Positions 15,497 through 23,196 of a DNA stretch of 53,442 nt are shown here, piece by piece. The notes under the pieces were generated by a model. The model was not told the DNA's origin, made no database searches, and was given only the letters and a program-made list of their open reading frames with translations. Every line of letters begins with the position of its first letter. Positions within the stretch are counted from its first letter, which is position 1. The translations under genes and the position numbers were made by a program. The DNA comes from Paraburkholderia tropica (GTDB lineage Bacteria > Pseudomonadota > Gammaproteobacteria > Burkholderiales > Burkholderiaceae): the NCBI RefSeq assembly GCF_914484835.1, contig NZ_CAJZAR010000073.1, forward strand, positions 1,271 through 54,712, given 5' to 3'.

Positions 15497-16222
15497 TTGA
15501 AATTTTCCTTTTCCTCCAAAAAAGAAGCCGCGCGCAACGTCGATCCCGTCATGGGGGAAGCGATGAGCCAGCGAGCATCGAACCCCTACCTTGAAGCCCG
15601 CCGCGAGTGGACGGAACGCTACGGGTCATACATCGCGCAGAAACGCAACTGGCAGGTCGTCGCGTTTATGTCGCTCGGAATCGCGGCCGTTGCGGTTGTC
15701 GGGAACGTGTATCAAGCAGGCCAGACGAAGGTTCGCACTTACATCGTTGAGACGAACAAGATGGGCGAGCCGATGAAGGTCACTTCCGCCGACCAGGCCG
15801 CGGTCGTTGATCCGCGCTACGTCGCCGCCCAGCTCGAAATGTTCATTCACAACACGCGCAGCGTGACGACGGACCCCGCAGTGCAGAAGCAATGGCTTGA
15901 CGACGCGTATGCGATGGCCGGCCCGGTCACGAGTCAGGTGCTCAACGACTATTTCCGGCAGCCGCAAAACGATCCCTGGAACCGGATGAAATCGGAAACG
16001 GTGCAGGTCGTACTTGCGCCCGCGACGCCCCTGCCCGGCGGCAAGTCGTGGCAGATCGAGTGGGAAGAAACGCGCACGTCGCTGACTGGTCAGCTGATCG
16101 GCAAGAGCCGCTATCAGGCCATCATCACCGCTGGTCACATCGAGCAGCAGGAGCAGGACAAATTCATGAAGAACCTTTCGGGAACCATCGCGGAAACGCT
16201 CGCCTGGAACCCCCGTCTCTGA
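15497..16222 (+). CDS. trbF: TrbF/VirB8 inner-membrane protein
   Basis: A 241-aa bitopic protein: N-terminal cytoplasmic part with NPYLEARREWTERYGSY, one membrane helix at about 52-70, then a VirB8-like periplasmic domain. The start appears to be TTG (15497), preceded by GAGAGACCACC, the same leader as trbJ; no ATG is nearby in frame before the conserved part. VirB8-class proteins nucleate the channel. Confidence 0.92.
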   Translation: MKFSFSSKKEAARNVDPVMGEAMSQRASNPYLEARREWTERYGSYIAQKRNWQVVAFMSLGIAAVAVVGNVYQAGQTKVRTYIVETNKMGEPMKVTSADQAAVVDPRYVAAQLEMFIHNTRSVTTDPAVQKQWLDDAYAMAGPVTSQVLNDYFRQPQNDPWNRMKSETVQVVLAPATPLPGGKSWQIEWEETRTSLTGQLIGKSRYQAIITAGHIEQQEQDKFMKNLSGTIAETLAWNPRL

Positions 16223-16240
16223 TCGCCGGACTCGCTCGAC

Positions 16241-17413
16241 ATGACCACGAAAAAAATGACTATCCGCACCGTTTTCCCGATCGCCGCAGCTGCATGCCTG
16301 ACCCTTGCGCAAGGTGCGCACGCAGCCGCAAACACGCCAGTCTCGATGAACTTCAACGGCGATGCGCTTGCCGCAATCAGGGCGCTGCAAGCGATCGACC
16401 CGAGTTTGCAGGTGCTCGCCCCGCTGGGGCGCCCGATTCCCGTACCGGTTCGCCTTAACGTGCAGAACGGCAGTGTGCAGGACGCACTCAGCACGATGGG
16501 CGCACAAGGCGGGACAACGCTCGATATTGTGTATTCGAGTGCGGCCAACACGGTCCGTCTCGTCTATCACTCGCCCGACATGCCGCCGATGCAGACCATT
16601 CCTGACGTTGCCGCACGCGCGGCGAAGCCGGATTCGAAGATGGACATTGTGACCGAGGACGATGGCATGGTTCGCTTCCCGTTCGGTTACGGCAACCCGA
16701 CGCTCACGTGTGCGGTGCTCGCCGCGTGCGATATCTCCATGCAGCCGGGCGAGACGGTCAGGGATGCGAAGGCCGGGGACAACGCACGCTGGATTATCTC
16801 GCGCGCAGATAGTGGCGCTGGCGCAACCTCAGTCACGCACGTCGTCGTCAAGCCCAAGCGTCCGAATCTGCACACGGACCTCAAGGTGTACACGGACCGC
16901 CGCACGTACACCATCATGCTCGAATCGTCGGACAAGAATTACATGCCGACGGTTGGCTTTTACTATCCGCAAGACTCGGCCGTGATTTGGGGCAAGCGCG
17001 TTGACGATGACGCTGCCGCGCAGAAGCGCGAGGACGATCGCACGATCGCCAGCATGCCGAACGTGCGCCCTGACCAGCTGAACCTGAACTACACGATCAA
17101 GGGCGACAAGAGCGTGCCGTGGTTTCCCATCCGCGCCTTCGATGATGGTTCGCACGTCTACATCGAAATGCCGACCGAAATGAATTCGAACGAGACGCCG
17201 GTGCTGATGGAGCAGGTCGGCAAAGACCTGCACATGGTCAACTTCCGCGTCAAGCCGGCGCGCAAGGCTGATGGTCACGCTTATTTCATGGTGGACAAGC
17301 TCTTTCAGCACGCCGTCATGATTATCGGCGTGGGCAGTGACCAGACGAAGGTTGATATCTACAAGGGCGATGGTCCCGGCTTTTTCAGCTGGGCTGGCGC
17401 GGGCGGAAACTAA
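16241..17413 (+). CDS. trbG: TrbG/VirB9 with an added N-terminal N0/DotD-like domain
   Basis: A 390-aa outer-core protein. After a signal peptide (to about 30) comes a domain at about 35-110 with the pattern of secretin N0/STN or DotD domains (MNFNGDALAAIRALQAI, then VPVRLNVQNGSVQDAL and a closing VRLVY). The VirB9 region starts near 140 (VRFPFGYG, then YTIMLES) and ends with the C-terminal domain (PIRAFDDGSHVYIEMP ... VDKLFQHAVMIIG). RP4 TrbG is about 300 aa, so the extension is real extra sequence. Such a domain may anchor to, or stabilise, an outer-membrane ring. Confidence 0.88.
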   Translation: MTTKKMTIRTVFPIAAAACLTLAQGAHAAANTPVSMNFNGDALAAIRALQAIDPSLQVLAPLGRPIPVPVRLNVQNGSVQDALSTMGAQGGTTLDIVYSSAANTVRLVYHSPDMPPMQTIPDVAARAAKPDSKMDIVTEDDGMVRFPFGYGNPTLTCAVLAACDISMQPGETVRDAKAGDNARWIISRADSGAGATSVTHVVVKPKRPNLHTDLKVYTDRRTYTIMLESSDKNYMPTVGFYYPQDSAVIWGKRVDDDAAAQKREDDRTIASMPNVRPDQLNLNYTIKGDKSVPWFPIRAFDDGSHVYIEMPTEMNSNETPVLMEQVGKDLHMVNFRVKPARKADGHAYFMVDKLFQHAVMIIGVGSDQTKVDIYKGDGPGFFSWAGAGGN

Positions 17414-17428
17414 GCGAGTGACCATTGC

Positions 17429-18841
17429 ATGAGCAACGATAACAACATCGACCCGAACCTTTTGGGCAAGAACCCCGGTCAGGTTGGCGGCAGCGGAGGC
17501 TTTTCGCTGCGCCCGAAGATCTCGGGCATCGTGTCGCTGAACAAGAACGCCAAGTACGCAGTCGCTGGCGCGGCCGCCGTCATCGCCTTGATCGCCGCAG
17601 CCACCTTCAATAACGTCGGTTCCAACGCGATGAACGGCGCAAAGAACGCGGTCGCAAACCAGGGCGGCGACACGAAGCCGGTCAAGTCGGCGCCGGGCTC
17701 ACTCTGGTACGAGAGCAAGCCGAACACCTATGATGCAGTAGTTGGGGCGTCGTCTCCGGTCGCACTGGCTGGCGCGGGCGTGCCGATGAGCGCGTCAGCT
17801 GCCGCCTTGACTGCGGCGAGCAATGGCGTGCCCACGGGCGTGCCGAATCTGGCCGGTCAGGCGGTTACGCCGTTCAGTGCGGCAACAGCGCCGCGGACCA
17901 GCGTGGGCAGCGGCGGCAACCCTTCGCAGACCCCACAGCAGGCGGCCACGCAGAATGCGCAGCAAAGCGAGGCTGCTCGGCAGGCGCAAGACGATCTGAA
18001 AAACGCGAACGATGCCAGCCTCGACGTACAAGGATTCAACCAGCAGAAGCAGACTGGCGCGGCCGGGCTTATGAACGCCGCTTACCCGAGCACAGCGACG
18101 AATTCCACGGCACCGCAACTCACTCCCGCGGCTTTCGGCACGGCAAACGCTGCACGTGACGACGACCAGAACAAGCAGGAGCGCAAGGACCAGTTCCTTC
18201 GCGACCAACGTCTTGCGACGGACAATGATTACAACACGGCAACCAAGACCAAGCCGCGTTCGCCCTACGAGCTCAAGGCCGGTTGGCTGATTCCGGCGGC
18301 AATGATCAGTGGTTTAAACAGCGATTTGCCTGGCGAAGTTATCGCACAGGTTCGCGAACCGGTCTACGATTCAGCGGGAACGGGCAAGCTGCTGATCCCC
18401 GGTGGTGCTCGCCTCATTGGCGTGTATGACGCCCATGTGGCTTACGGCCAGGAGCGGATTCTTGTGGTGTGGAACCGCGTCATTTTCGATGATGGCTCCA
18501 GCTACAATATCAAGGGCATGCCGGGCGCGGATCAGGCGGGCTACGCGGGCTTCTACGATGAAGTGAACAACCACTACATCAAGACGTTCGCGAGCGCGGG
18601 AGTGATCGCGTTGCTGAGTGCCGGCGTCCAGCTGTCCCAGCCGAATAATGGGGCAAGCAACTACAACCAGCCCAGCGTATCGCAGACTCTTGGCGCTTCG
18701 CTTGGCCAGCAGATCGGCCAGACCGGGATGACGATCACGCAAAAGAACCTGAATATTCAGCCGACGCTTACAGTCGCGCCGGGTTATCGGTTCAACATCA
18801 TGGTCACGGCCGACTGCGTGCTCGAACCTATTCCTCAATGA
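17429..18841 (+). CDS. trbI: TrbI/VirB10 channel scaffold
   Basis: A 470-aa VirB10-family protein: short cytoplasmic N-terminus, a membrane helix at about 43-60, a Pro/Ala/Gln-rich flexible linker to about 260, then the beta-barrel domain (PYELKAGWLIPAAMISGLNS, GEVIAQVREPVYDS, GARLIGVYDAHVAYGQERI) that spans to the outer membrane. It overlaps the next gene by 4 bp (ATGA). Confidence 0.95.
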   Translation: MSNDNNIDPNLLGKNPGQVGGSGGFSLRPKISGIVSLNKNAKYAVAGAAAVIALIAAATFNNVGSNAMNGAKNAVANQGGDTKPVKSAPGSLWYESKPNTYDAVVGASSPVALAGAGVPMSASAAALTAASNGVPTGVPNLAGQAVTPFSAATAPRTSVGSGGNPSQTPQQAATQNAQQSEAARQAQDDLKNANDASLDVQGFNQQKQTGAAGLMNAAYPSTATNSTAPQLTPAAFGTANAARDDDQNKQERKDQFLRDQRLATDNDYNTATKTKPRSPYELKAGWLIPAAMISGLNSDLPGEVIAQVREPVYDSAGTGKLLIPGGARLIGVYDAHVAYGQERILVVWNRVIFDDGSSYNIKGMPGADQAGYAGFYDEVNNHYIKTFASAGVIALLSAGVQLSQPNNGASNYNQPSVSQTLGASLGQQIGQTGMTITQKNLNIQPTLTVAPGYRFNIMVTADCVLEPIPQ

Positions 18842-19245
18842 AATATGTCTTTCGTCTCAGTGCTCGCGTAAAAGAAAAACTTCGGCTCGCTGGCATGACA
18901 CACGAGAAGAAGCAATCGGGAGTGGTCCGCGACGCGATCGCGGGCTTTCTCTCCAAAAAGAAGCAGTCGCTCGCAGATAGACCAAAGTTGGCCGGAACAG
19001 AATACGTGCAGATGAGCGCGAACGTGGATGACGCTCAGATCGAGGCGATCAAGCAAGCCTATCCGAACGTATCCGTTTCGGTCGTCATACAAGCAGCGGT
19101 AATTTCGGAACTGCGCAAGTCGCGATATAGAATCGCCGGCTCGACGTCAACTCCGGTCAGCCGCGATGAAAAAACCAGTGCCGATGCGAACAAGCATCCA
19201 GATCACAATCCGGGACCAGCTAAAGGCCGTCGCCGCAAAGCCTGA
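18838..19245 (+). CDS. Predicted tandem ribbon-helix-helix protein
   Basis: A 135-aa protein in which two RHH-like units can be read: unit 1 (residues 1-42) strand KYVFRLS, helix ARVKEKLRLAGMTHEKK, helix SGVVRDAIAGFLSKK; unit 2 (about 59-99) strand EYVQMSA, helix DDAQIEAIKQAYPN, helix VSVVIQAAVISELRKS. The tail is basic and disordered. Coupled to trbI by ATGA. A single chain with both halves of an RHH dimer is inferred; a role as tra repressor is plausible. Confidence 0.65.
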   Translation: MKYVFRLSARVKEKLRLAGMTHEKKQSGVVRDAIAGFLSKKKQSLADRPKLAGTEYVQMSANVDDAQIEAIKQAYPNVSVSVVIQAAVISELRKSRYRIAGSTSTPVSRDEKTSADANKHPDHNPGPAKGRRRKA

Positions 19246-19501
19246 ATATGGAACGCTCCGCGCGTTCCAGGAGCGGGCATTGACGCGATTTCTGGCAGAC
19301 CAACCCTATACGTCAGAGGAATTCGAGTGGTATATCGCCCCGCCCGCAGGAACGCCAGAGTGGCCAGCCTTCAACGTGATCCTGCCCGAGACATTGCAAC
19401 GTCGCATACGGCAGGAAGCCTTGCGCATCGACGTCAGCATGGCCACTTTCCTACGCAGCGCCTTGATGTGGTTCCTCAGTCTGGCCGACGCTGGGGAATA
19501 G
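19166..19501 (+). CDS. Second predicted tandem ribbon-helix-helix protein
   Basis: A 111-aa protein with two RHH-like units: strand SIQITI, helix RDQLKAVAAKPE, helix RAFQERALTRFLADQ; and strand AFNVIL, helix PETLQRRIRQEALRI, helix ATFLRSALMWFLSLA. It overlaps the previous gene by 80 bp in another frame. The start could be 19166 or 19184; neither has a clear ribosome site. Same predicted architecture as its neighbour but little direct identity. Confidence 0.65.
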   Translation: MKKPVPMRTSIQITIRDQLKAVAAKPEYGTLRAFQERALTRFLADQPYTSEEFEWYIAPPAGTPEWPAFNVILPETLQRRIRQEALRIDVSMATFLRSALMWFLSLADAGE

Positions 19502-19502
19502 C

Positions 19503-20168
19503 ATGGTGATGGACTTGAGCGCACTGATGCAGCAATGCGCGCCCGATGTTGGTCCTGTGACGATGGCCGCAATCATCCGTACCGAGTCAGGGGGCGTGCC
19601 CTGGCGGATCGGAGATAACACGAACGGTAGTTCGTACACGCTCCCGACCAAGGAACTGGCAATCGCCCGTGCGACCGAACTGGTGAACGCCGGGCATAAC
19701 CTTGACCTCGGATTGGGTCAGATCAACGTTCGCAACTTGCGCAGTCTTGGCCTGACGATCGACCAGGTGTTTGAACCCTGCGCGAACATTACAGCAGCAG
19801 CCCGCGTGCTCACCTGGGGCTACCAGCGGGCAGTCAAGGCTTACGGACCCGGCCAGAAGGCGTTGCTTGCGGCGATATCGACGTACAACACCGGATCGCT
19901 GACGGCCGGCTTCGACAATGGCTATGTGCAGCACGTCACGGCGAACAGCGGCCTGCGCGTCGAAATCACGGTTCCGAGTCTCGCACAGGGGGAAATTGTG
20001 CGCGGCCGCGGGGGCTCGGTGCGCGTCGGCTCAGGCGGCGCTCTCTCGCCCTACGATGCGCCGATGGAGGTGCCCGGCTTTGGCTCGCGCGCAGCCGTCA
20101 GAAAGATTTCCTACCAAAGCATCTACGACGCGCCGATGGAAATCCCGGGCTTCGGTCCGCAGCAATAA
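19503..20168 (+). CDS. VirB1-like lytic transglycosylase with a repeated tail
   Basis: A 221-aa SLT-type peptidoglycan transglycosylase. Catalytic Glu is in IRTESGG (residue 28), followed by DLGLGQINVRNL and ISTYNTGS, which are the family's motifs. No clear signal peptide: it starts directly at the domain (LSALMQQCAPDVG), so export may be through the channel or a missed start. The C-terminal region carries two copies of YDAPME(V/I)PGFG. It opens the cell wall for T4SS assembly. Last gene before a terminator. Confidence 0.88.
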   Translation: MVMDLSALMQQCAPDVGPVTMAAIIRTESGGVPWRIGDNTNGSSYTLPTKELAIARATELVNAGHNLDLGLGQINVRNLRSLGLTIDQVFEPCANITAAARVLTWGYQRAVKAYGPGQKALLAAISTYNTGSLTAGFDNGYVQHVTANSGLRVEITVPSLAQGEIVRGRGGSVRVGSGGALSPYDAPMEVPGFGSRAAVRKISYQSIYDAPMEIPGFGPQQ

Positions 20169-20193
20169 AAAAGGCGGCCCAAGCCGCCTTTTT
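20167..20193 (+). terminator. Terminator of the trb operon
   Basis: GGCGGC and GCCGCC stem with a CCAA loop, six A before and five T after, so it may act on both strands. It ends the trb operon. Confidence 0.93.
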
Positions 20194-20237
20194 CTCTCCC
20201 ATCGAATCATCCCCCCTGCCAGAGCTCCAGTCCTGCC

Positions 20238-20253
20238 TTCTCGCATGCGAGAA
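20238..20253. promoter_or_regulatory. ParB/KorB-type palindrome, site 3 of 6
   Basis: TTCTCGCATGCGAGAA in the gap between the convergent transglycosylase and zeta-toxin genes; no promoter is evident here, which fits a partition site better than an operator. Confidence 0.75.
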
Positions 20254-20326
20254 CTGGCCGGGGAGCCGCTGCACCCACCTCGCTTATACCTTGGCATGGA
20301 TCGCGGCGCCGCGCCGTTGGCGAGTC

Positions 20327-20905
20327 TTAGCGGCCGCGTGACTGTTCTTGCCCGCGATACCGCGTCAAATACGGTTTGGCCCATTCGGGAAGATCGCGCC
20401 GAAGCATCTTGACCTTGCCGCGATCGAGCGAAAGCAGCAGCCGCCGCCGATCCCCCGAATTGTCGAATACGAATGCGCGATCGGCGATCGCAAGCACAAC
20501 CGGGAGGTTCTCGATGCTGCGGCGAAAGCGTCTGAGCACGTCACGCGCGGGAACGTCGTGTCCACCGGCCATGACACGCGCGGAAACCCGGCCGACAGCA
20601 AGCGCCGGGCCCTCCAGCGCCAGAAAAATGACATTGAGTTTGTAGCCGCGCTCGCGCGCGTTTTGCATTACCCAAAGCTCGCGCTTACCCGATAGCGTGG
20701 TCTCGAAAGCGAAGCTCTTGCCGCGCATCAGAAGTTGATTTTGACGCTCGATCGCGAGGCGGCCCGCCTGAACCGGTCCTACGTTTTCAATCCGCGCAAT
20801 GTCGTCGGGATTGATGACGGGCAGCTTGCCAGCGAGATAGCGTTTAACGACGGTGCTTTTTCCCGAACCGTTCGGCCCGGCGATAACCCACAGCTGGGCC
20901 TTCAC
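20327..20905 (-). CDS. Zeta-type toxin kinase
   Basis: A 192-aa P-loop kinase of the zeta/AAA_33 type: Walker A GPNGSGKST (10-18), INPDDIA, and FETTLSG, the usual zeta signature. Zeta toxins phosphorylate UDP-GlcNAc or related sugars and block wall synthesis. GTG start, overlapping the upstream antitoxin stop by 4 bp. No epsilon antitoxin is present; the 86-aa upstream protein is the likely partner. Probable addiction module of the element. Confidence 0.85.
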   Translation of the reverse strand: MKAQLWVIAGPNGSGKSTVVKRYLAGKLPVINPDDIARIENVGPVQAGRLAIERQNQLLMRGKSFAFETTLSGKRELWVMQNARERGYKLNVIFLALEGPALAVGRVSARVMAGGHDVPARDVLRRFRRSIENLPVVLAIADRAFVFDNSGDRRRLLLSLDRGKVKMLRRDLPEWAKPYLTRYRGQEQSRGR

Positions 20906-21162
20906 AGGCGGCGATCTTTGCGAAGAACGCCGTTGGCTTCATCGAACACCATCAGGTCGCGCGAGCCGTCAGGATTGCGCCGGATTACCCGGCCGGGGTA
21001 GTCGGGCTCACTCACGAAGATGGGGTGCCCCGTAGCCAGATGCTCGCGTGCAGCCTCGCCGTCATCGCGCGCAAGCTCTGCTTCGAACGCGGTCCAGAAC
21101 TGCGCTTCTTCGGCAGGCGTGGCCCGATCCAGGTGCGACAGGTCGTTACGGTTCAGAATCAT
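20902..21162 (-). CDS. Probable antitoxin of the zeta-type toxin
   Basis: An 86-aa acidic protein (starts MILNRNDLSHLDRATPAEEA) with a C-terminal strand-rich part (HPIFVSEPDYPGRVIRRNPDGSR). Its position just before a zeta toxin, with overlapping stop and start, marks it as antitoxin. It does not resemble epsilon or PezA helix-turn-helix proteins. Confidence 0.7.
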   Translation of the reverse strand: MILNRNDLSHLDRATPAEEAQFWTAFEAELARDDGEAAREHLATGHPIFVSEPDYPGRVIRRNPDGSRDLMVFDEANGVLRKDRRL

Positions 21163-21221
21163 GATTTCACTCTCTGCTCGATCCAGGGCGTGCGCCCCGA
21201 TGCGTCTATTTTAGCTCGCGG

Positions 21222-21237
21222 TTCTCGCATGCGAGAA
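21222..21237. promoter_or_regulatory. ParB/KorB-type palindrome, site 4 of 6
   Basis: TTCTCGCATGCGAGAA with symmetry extending to 24 bp (21218-21241), the longest of the six. It lies in the 87-bp gap upstream of the antitoxin gene. Confidence 0.8.
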
Positions 21238-21249
21238 CCGCAGCGCACA

Positions 21250-21465
21250 TCATGAGCGGTTGTCGCCGCGCGAATCGTCGCGGGCGAGGCTCCGCACACC
21301 TGGCGGCCACTCACCGGCCAGTGTACTGCGAGTCAGAACATGAATTGCCAGCTTGCAGAATTCAGTCGTATCAACCTTCGCGACGCGCGCTGCCTTTTCC
21401 GTTGCAACGAAGTCGCTGGGATGAAAGTCCAGATCCAGCGTTTTCTTATCGTTAGGGTCTTTCAT
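21250..21465 (-). CDS. Small RHH-like protein
   Basis: A 71-aa protein starting 7 bp after traB. LDLDFHPSDFVATEKAARVA and TEFCKLAIHVLTRSTL fit strand-helix-helix of RHH folds. Charged tail. Function not recognised; may regulate the traG-traF-traB genes or the toxin pair. Confidence 0.5.
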   Translation of the reverse strand: MKDPNDKKTLDLDFHPSDFVATEKAARVAKVDTTEFCKLAIHVLTRSTLAGEWPPGVRSLARDDSRGDNRS

Positions 21466-21472
21466 GGTTTCC

Positions 21473-22657
21473 TCAAATATTGGTCGCGCGCACTACCGGC
21501 ACGTTGAACAGTCGTCCCCATGTGTCGAGCACTTGCCTCTGGATTTCGGGAATGCTCGTTGTCTTTGCCCACCAGTCATTCGCCGCGCCAATCAGGAGGT
21601 CGGGCGAATGCAAGAAACTCACCAGAATCGGATAGACCAGCAATTGCTCGTAGCAGATGGAGTAAGCAACGCGCTTGCCCGCAACCGTTGCGATTCCATC
21701 CCCAAACGGATGCGCGTTGAACGTATCGACGTCCCACGGCCGCCACATGCCAATCGGCACAGGCACACGTTCGAGCATCGGGCGCGTCTCCTTGCCGTCG
21801 ATCACGACCAGCGCATTGTCAAAGCGCCGCGTCCCCCGCTCTCCTGGTAACTCCGCACCGACGATTACCGCGCTCCCCTTTTTTGCGAGTTCGCGCGCGG
21901 TTCCAGAAAGAACGCCTTCAGTCGCGACGGTATAGATGCCGAGAATGGTTTCGGGAAGAACCAGTACATGGCTAGGCGGGACAGCATCGGCCAGATCCTG
22001 CACCGACTGGATGCGCCCGAAGGCAGCCATGTAGTCGGTTGATGCCGAACCGAGCCGACCGTAATGCGTGTCCATTCCACTCCATAGGCCGCTGCTTGCT
22101 GCGCTCGATGAGGCGACGGCATTGGCTATCACGCAGACGCTGGCCAATACGAGTGCAACTGCATTTTTTTGGAGTACACCGGCGCTCCAGAGCCCCAGCA
22201 GTAGCGCAATCCCGAGAAACCCCATACCGGGAAACAGGACGCCAGCCGCAGTAGCGGGATTGGCCCAGCCGACGAACCCTATCGGCGGTAGCGCCGTGAT
22301 GGCGATGGCAGCGAGGATGCCGAGCGCGCGGCGGCTCGCGCTTTTACTCCAGAAAAGACCCCATGCTGCCGCGTTTAGCAGCGCAACGGCGAACCAGAGC
22401 GCCCAACCGAACCACGCAGGAGCGGACTCAGCGAAGAATATGCCCGTGCCGGCCGGCAGGCCACGGCTCGCGCAAAGATAGTAGGCGAGCAGCACCAGCG
22501 CGCCAATCCAGCGATTGCGGGCGGCGCTCCACGCGAATGGCACGAGGACAGAAACCCCCAGCAACCAGTTGGCGCCGGGCCATCCCCATGCAAGCCCACT
22601 TCCGGCCCCGACGCACACCAGCGAGCAATCGAGCGCAATGCGTTTAGTAGCGTGCAT
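21473..22657 (-). CDS. traB: TraB-like transfer protein (nitrilase/Lnt-like)
   Basis: A 394-aa protein: about seven membrane helices in residues 8-195, then a carbon-nitrogen hydrolase domain with VLVLPETILG (Glu) and YSICYEQ (Cys). This is the plan of apolipoprotein N-acyltransferase and of TraB from Ti/IncP-type transfer regions. Where Lnt has its catalytic Lys the sequence reads LERVPVPIG, so activity is uncertain. The ATG at 22657 follows the traF stop by 2 bp; a GTG at 22669 is an alternative. Confidence 0.82.
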   Translation of the reverse strand: MHATKRIALDCSLVCVGAGSGLAWGWPGANWLLGVSVLVPFAWSAARNRWIGALVLLAYYLCASRGLPAGTGIFFAESAPAWFGWALWFAVALLNAAAWGLFWSKSASRRALGILAAIAITALPPIGFVGWANPATAAGVLFPGMGFLGIALLLGLWSAGVLQKNAVALVLASVCVIANAVASSSAASSGLWSGMDTHYGRLGSASTDYMAAFGRIQSVQDLADAVPPSHVLVLPETILGIYTVATEGVLSGTARELAKKGSAVIVGAELPGERGTRRFDNALVVIDGKETRPMLERVPVPIGMWRPWDVDTFNAHPFGDGIATVAGKRVAYSICYEQLLVYPILVSFLHSPDLLIGAANDWWAKTTSIPEIQRQVLDTWGRLFNVPVVRATNI

Positions 22658-22659
22658 GC

Positions 22660-23196
22660 TCACCCCCACGTCACAATCGCGTGCGCGGCGCCGATGATAT
22701 TGCGACGCGGCAGCGGCCCGTAGTAACGACTGTCGAGAGAGCGCGGAATGTGATTGGCAAGTACAAAATACTCACCGCTTTCAAGGCGCTTATGCCACTG
22801 CAACGGCAGATGGTCGATCGGAAGACCTTGAGTGTCCGTGTCATAGACGCGCGAGTTCGGAATGAGCGCTCCGTTGACACGCGTTCCGTCTGCGTCGATG
22901 GAAACCGTGTCGCCCGCCGTGGCAACGACAGGTTTAAGGACTGGCGGCAGGCCCGAGGCGCACCGATCGCTTGCGGGCAGATAGTCGCGCAGACGATAGA
23001 GCCTGGCCTGATCGCTGGCCGGAATGCACGCGGCGACGGTATCGCCCACGGCGGGCTTGCTGACCGGTCCGAGAAGATACAGGCCGCGGGGCATCGAAGC
23101 AGACGGATTCACAGCGATCGTATAGCCCGAGGCCCACACCGCGCAGAACAGCGCAGCTGTCGAGGCGACCATGACGAGGGCGCTTCTAGTCTGCAT
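22660..23196 (-). CDS. traF: TraF, S26-family pilin-processing peptidase
   Basis: A 178-aa signal-peptidase-like protein: N-terminal anchor (6-28), then NPSASMPRGLYL with the probable catalytic Ser34, and LKPVVATAGDTV with the probable Lys88. TraF trims and cyclises TrbC pilin in IncP plasmids; the matching pilin is at 9590-9937. It overlaps traG by 11 bp. Confidence 0.9.
   Translation of the reverse strand: MQTRSALVMVASTAALFCAVWASGYTIAVNPSASMPRGLYLLGPVSKPAVGDTVAACIPASDQARLYRLRDYLPASDRCASGLPPVLKPVVATAGDTVSIDADGTRVNGALIPNSRVYDTDTQGLPIDHLPLQWHKRLESGEYFVLANHIPRSLDSRYYGPLPRRNIIGAAHAIVTWG

Noticed and set aside
18838..19501. Frameshift joining the two overlapping RHH genes into one
   Set aside because: Both halves are complete with two units each, and the first is coupled to trbI by ATGA; two genes explain it better.
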